NCBI GenBank assembly: GCA_017542695.1
Contig: JAFXWT010000144.1
Coordinates: 1 to 6,090 of the forward strand
DNA: 6,090 bases
Direction: 5' to 3'
DNA from: Clostridia bacterium
Lineage (GTDB): Bacteria > Bacillota_A > Clostridia > Oscillospirales > CAG-272
Numbering within the stretch: position 1 is the first letter of the stretch; every line of letters starts with the position of its first letter. The position numbers and the translations under genes are program-made. Positions 5,835 to 6,090 of the stretch are shown one piece after another. The notes under the pieces are model-generated. The model saw only the letters and a program-made list of their open reading frames with translations, ran no database searches and had not been told where the DNA came from.

Positions 5835-6089
5835 AATAAGATATGTAATCTGCAGAATTACAAAAAAACAAGCCACGATATATTTTATGATTTTTCTAAT
5901 TTTAAAAATGATCTGAATGAAGGGGATGTTGCAATTATTTCATTGTTTAACAGATCTGGAAATAATAATAACCAAGTTAATATTGATGGGATGTCTATCC
6001 ATACTTATGCTCTTGAAAAGGACTCAAATAATATGGTAAAAACATATAATAAAGGGAGCAATAACATTAGTTATGGTTATTCTAATTTG
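5835..6089 (+). pseudogene. Open frame without start, running off the right edge (gene remnant or frameshifted gene)
   Basis: From the TAA at 5832-5834 this frame stays open for 85 codons to the window end. It encodes a plausible soluble Asn-rich sequence with segments such as HDIFYDFSNFKNDLNEGDVA and DGMSIHTYALEKD. There is no ATG until codon 53 and no ribosome binding site, so the 5' end is missing or in another frame. An ATG at 5827 opens a different frame that crosses a run of seven A (5862-5868); a -1 shift there would join the two frames. The family is not recognised. The region is the most AT-rich in the window. It may be a gene truncated by recombination, a frameshifted gene, or non-coding AT-rich DNA open by chance. 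Confidence 0.35.
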
Positions 6090-6090
6090 A

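Noticed and set aside
5827..5916. Short frame from ATG 5827 as a gene of its own
   Set aside because: Only 29 codons, no Shine-Dalgarno site; considered only as a possible displaced start of the following frame.

Overview
The window looks like a chromosome segment from a Bacillota/Clostridia-type bacterium. The signs are consensus SigA-like promoters with 17-nt spacers, strong Shine-Dalgarno sites, a lysine riboswitch of the Gram-positive type with a transcription-terminator platform, and an XRE-type DNA-binding domain of the kind common in clostridia. The genus cannot be read from the sequence. Base composition changes along the window. The left and centre genes are moderately GC-rich (35 of 60 bases by hand count at 3181-3240). 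The right end is strongly AT-rich (17 of 60 at 4681-4740; 13 of 60 at 5881-5940).

Left, minus strand (1-2210): a two-gene amino-sugar operon. A promoter at 2182-2210 drives a phosphoglucosamine mutase (GlmM) that carries an unusual N-terminal XRE helix-turn-helix domain. One nucleotide after its stop begins a left-handed beta-helix protein resembling the acetyltransferase half of GlmU, which runs off the left edge. Together they point to UDP-GlcNAc precursor synthesis. An imperfect palindrome fills the spacer of this promoter and is a candidate autoregulatory operator for the fused DNA-binding domain.

Centre, plus strand (2396-4436): an extended -10 promoter, a lysine riboswitch aptamer (about 2448-2613), an intrinsic terminator as its expression platform, then an NhaC-superfamily membrane transporter and its own strong terminator. 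The riboswitch makes lysine the likely substrate (LysW-type transporter). The transporter has an extra N-terminal segment with two DnaJ-like CxxCxGxG motifs.

Right, plus strand (4459-5769): a perfect-consensus promoter drives two tandem paralogous genes for small single-span membrane-anchored proteins of unknown function. The hairpin after the first lacks a U-tract; the hairpin after the second has one, so the pair reads as an operon. Their 3' ends, including 28 nt after the stop codon, are far more alike than the rest. From 5835 an AT-rich open frame without a usable start runs off the right edge, probably a gene remnant or frameshifted gene.

The strongest leads are the HTH-GlmM fusion with its promoter palindrome, the cysteine-motif transporter under lysine control, and the tandem paralogs.
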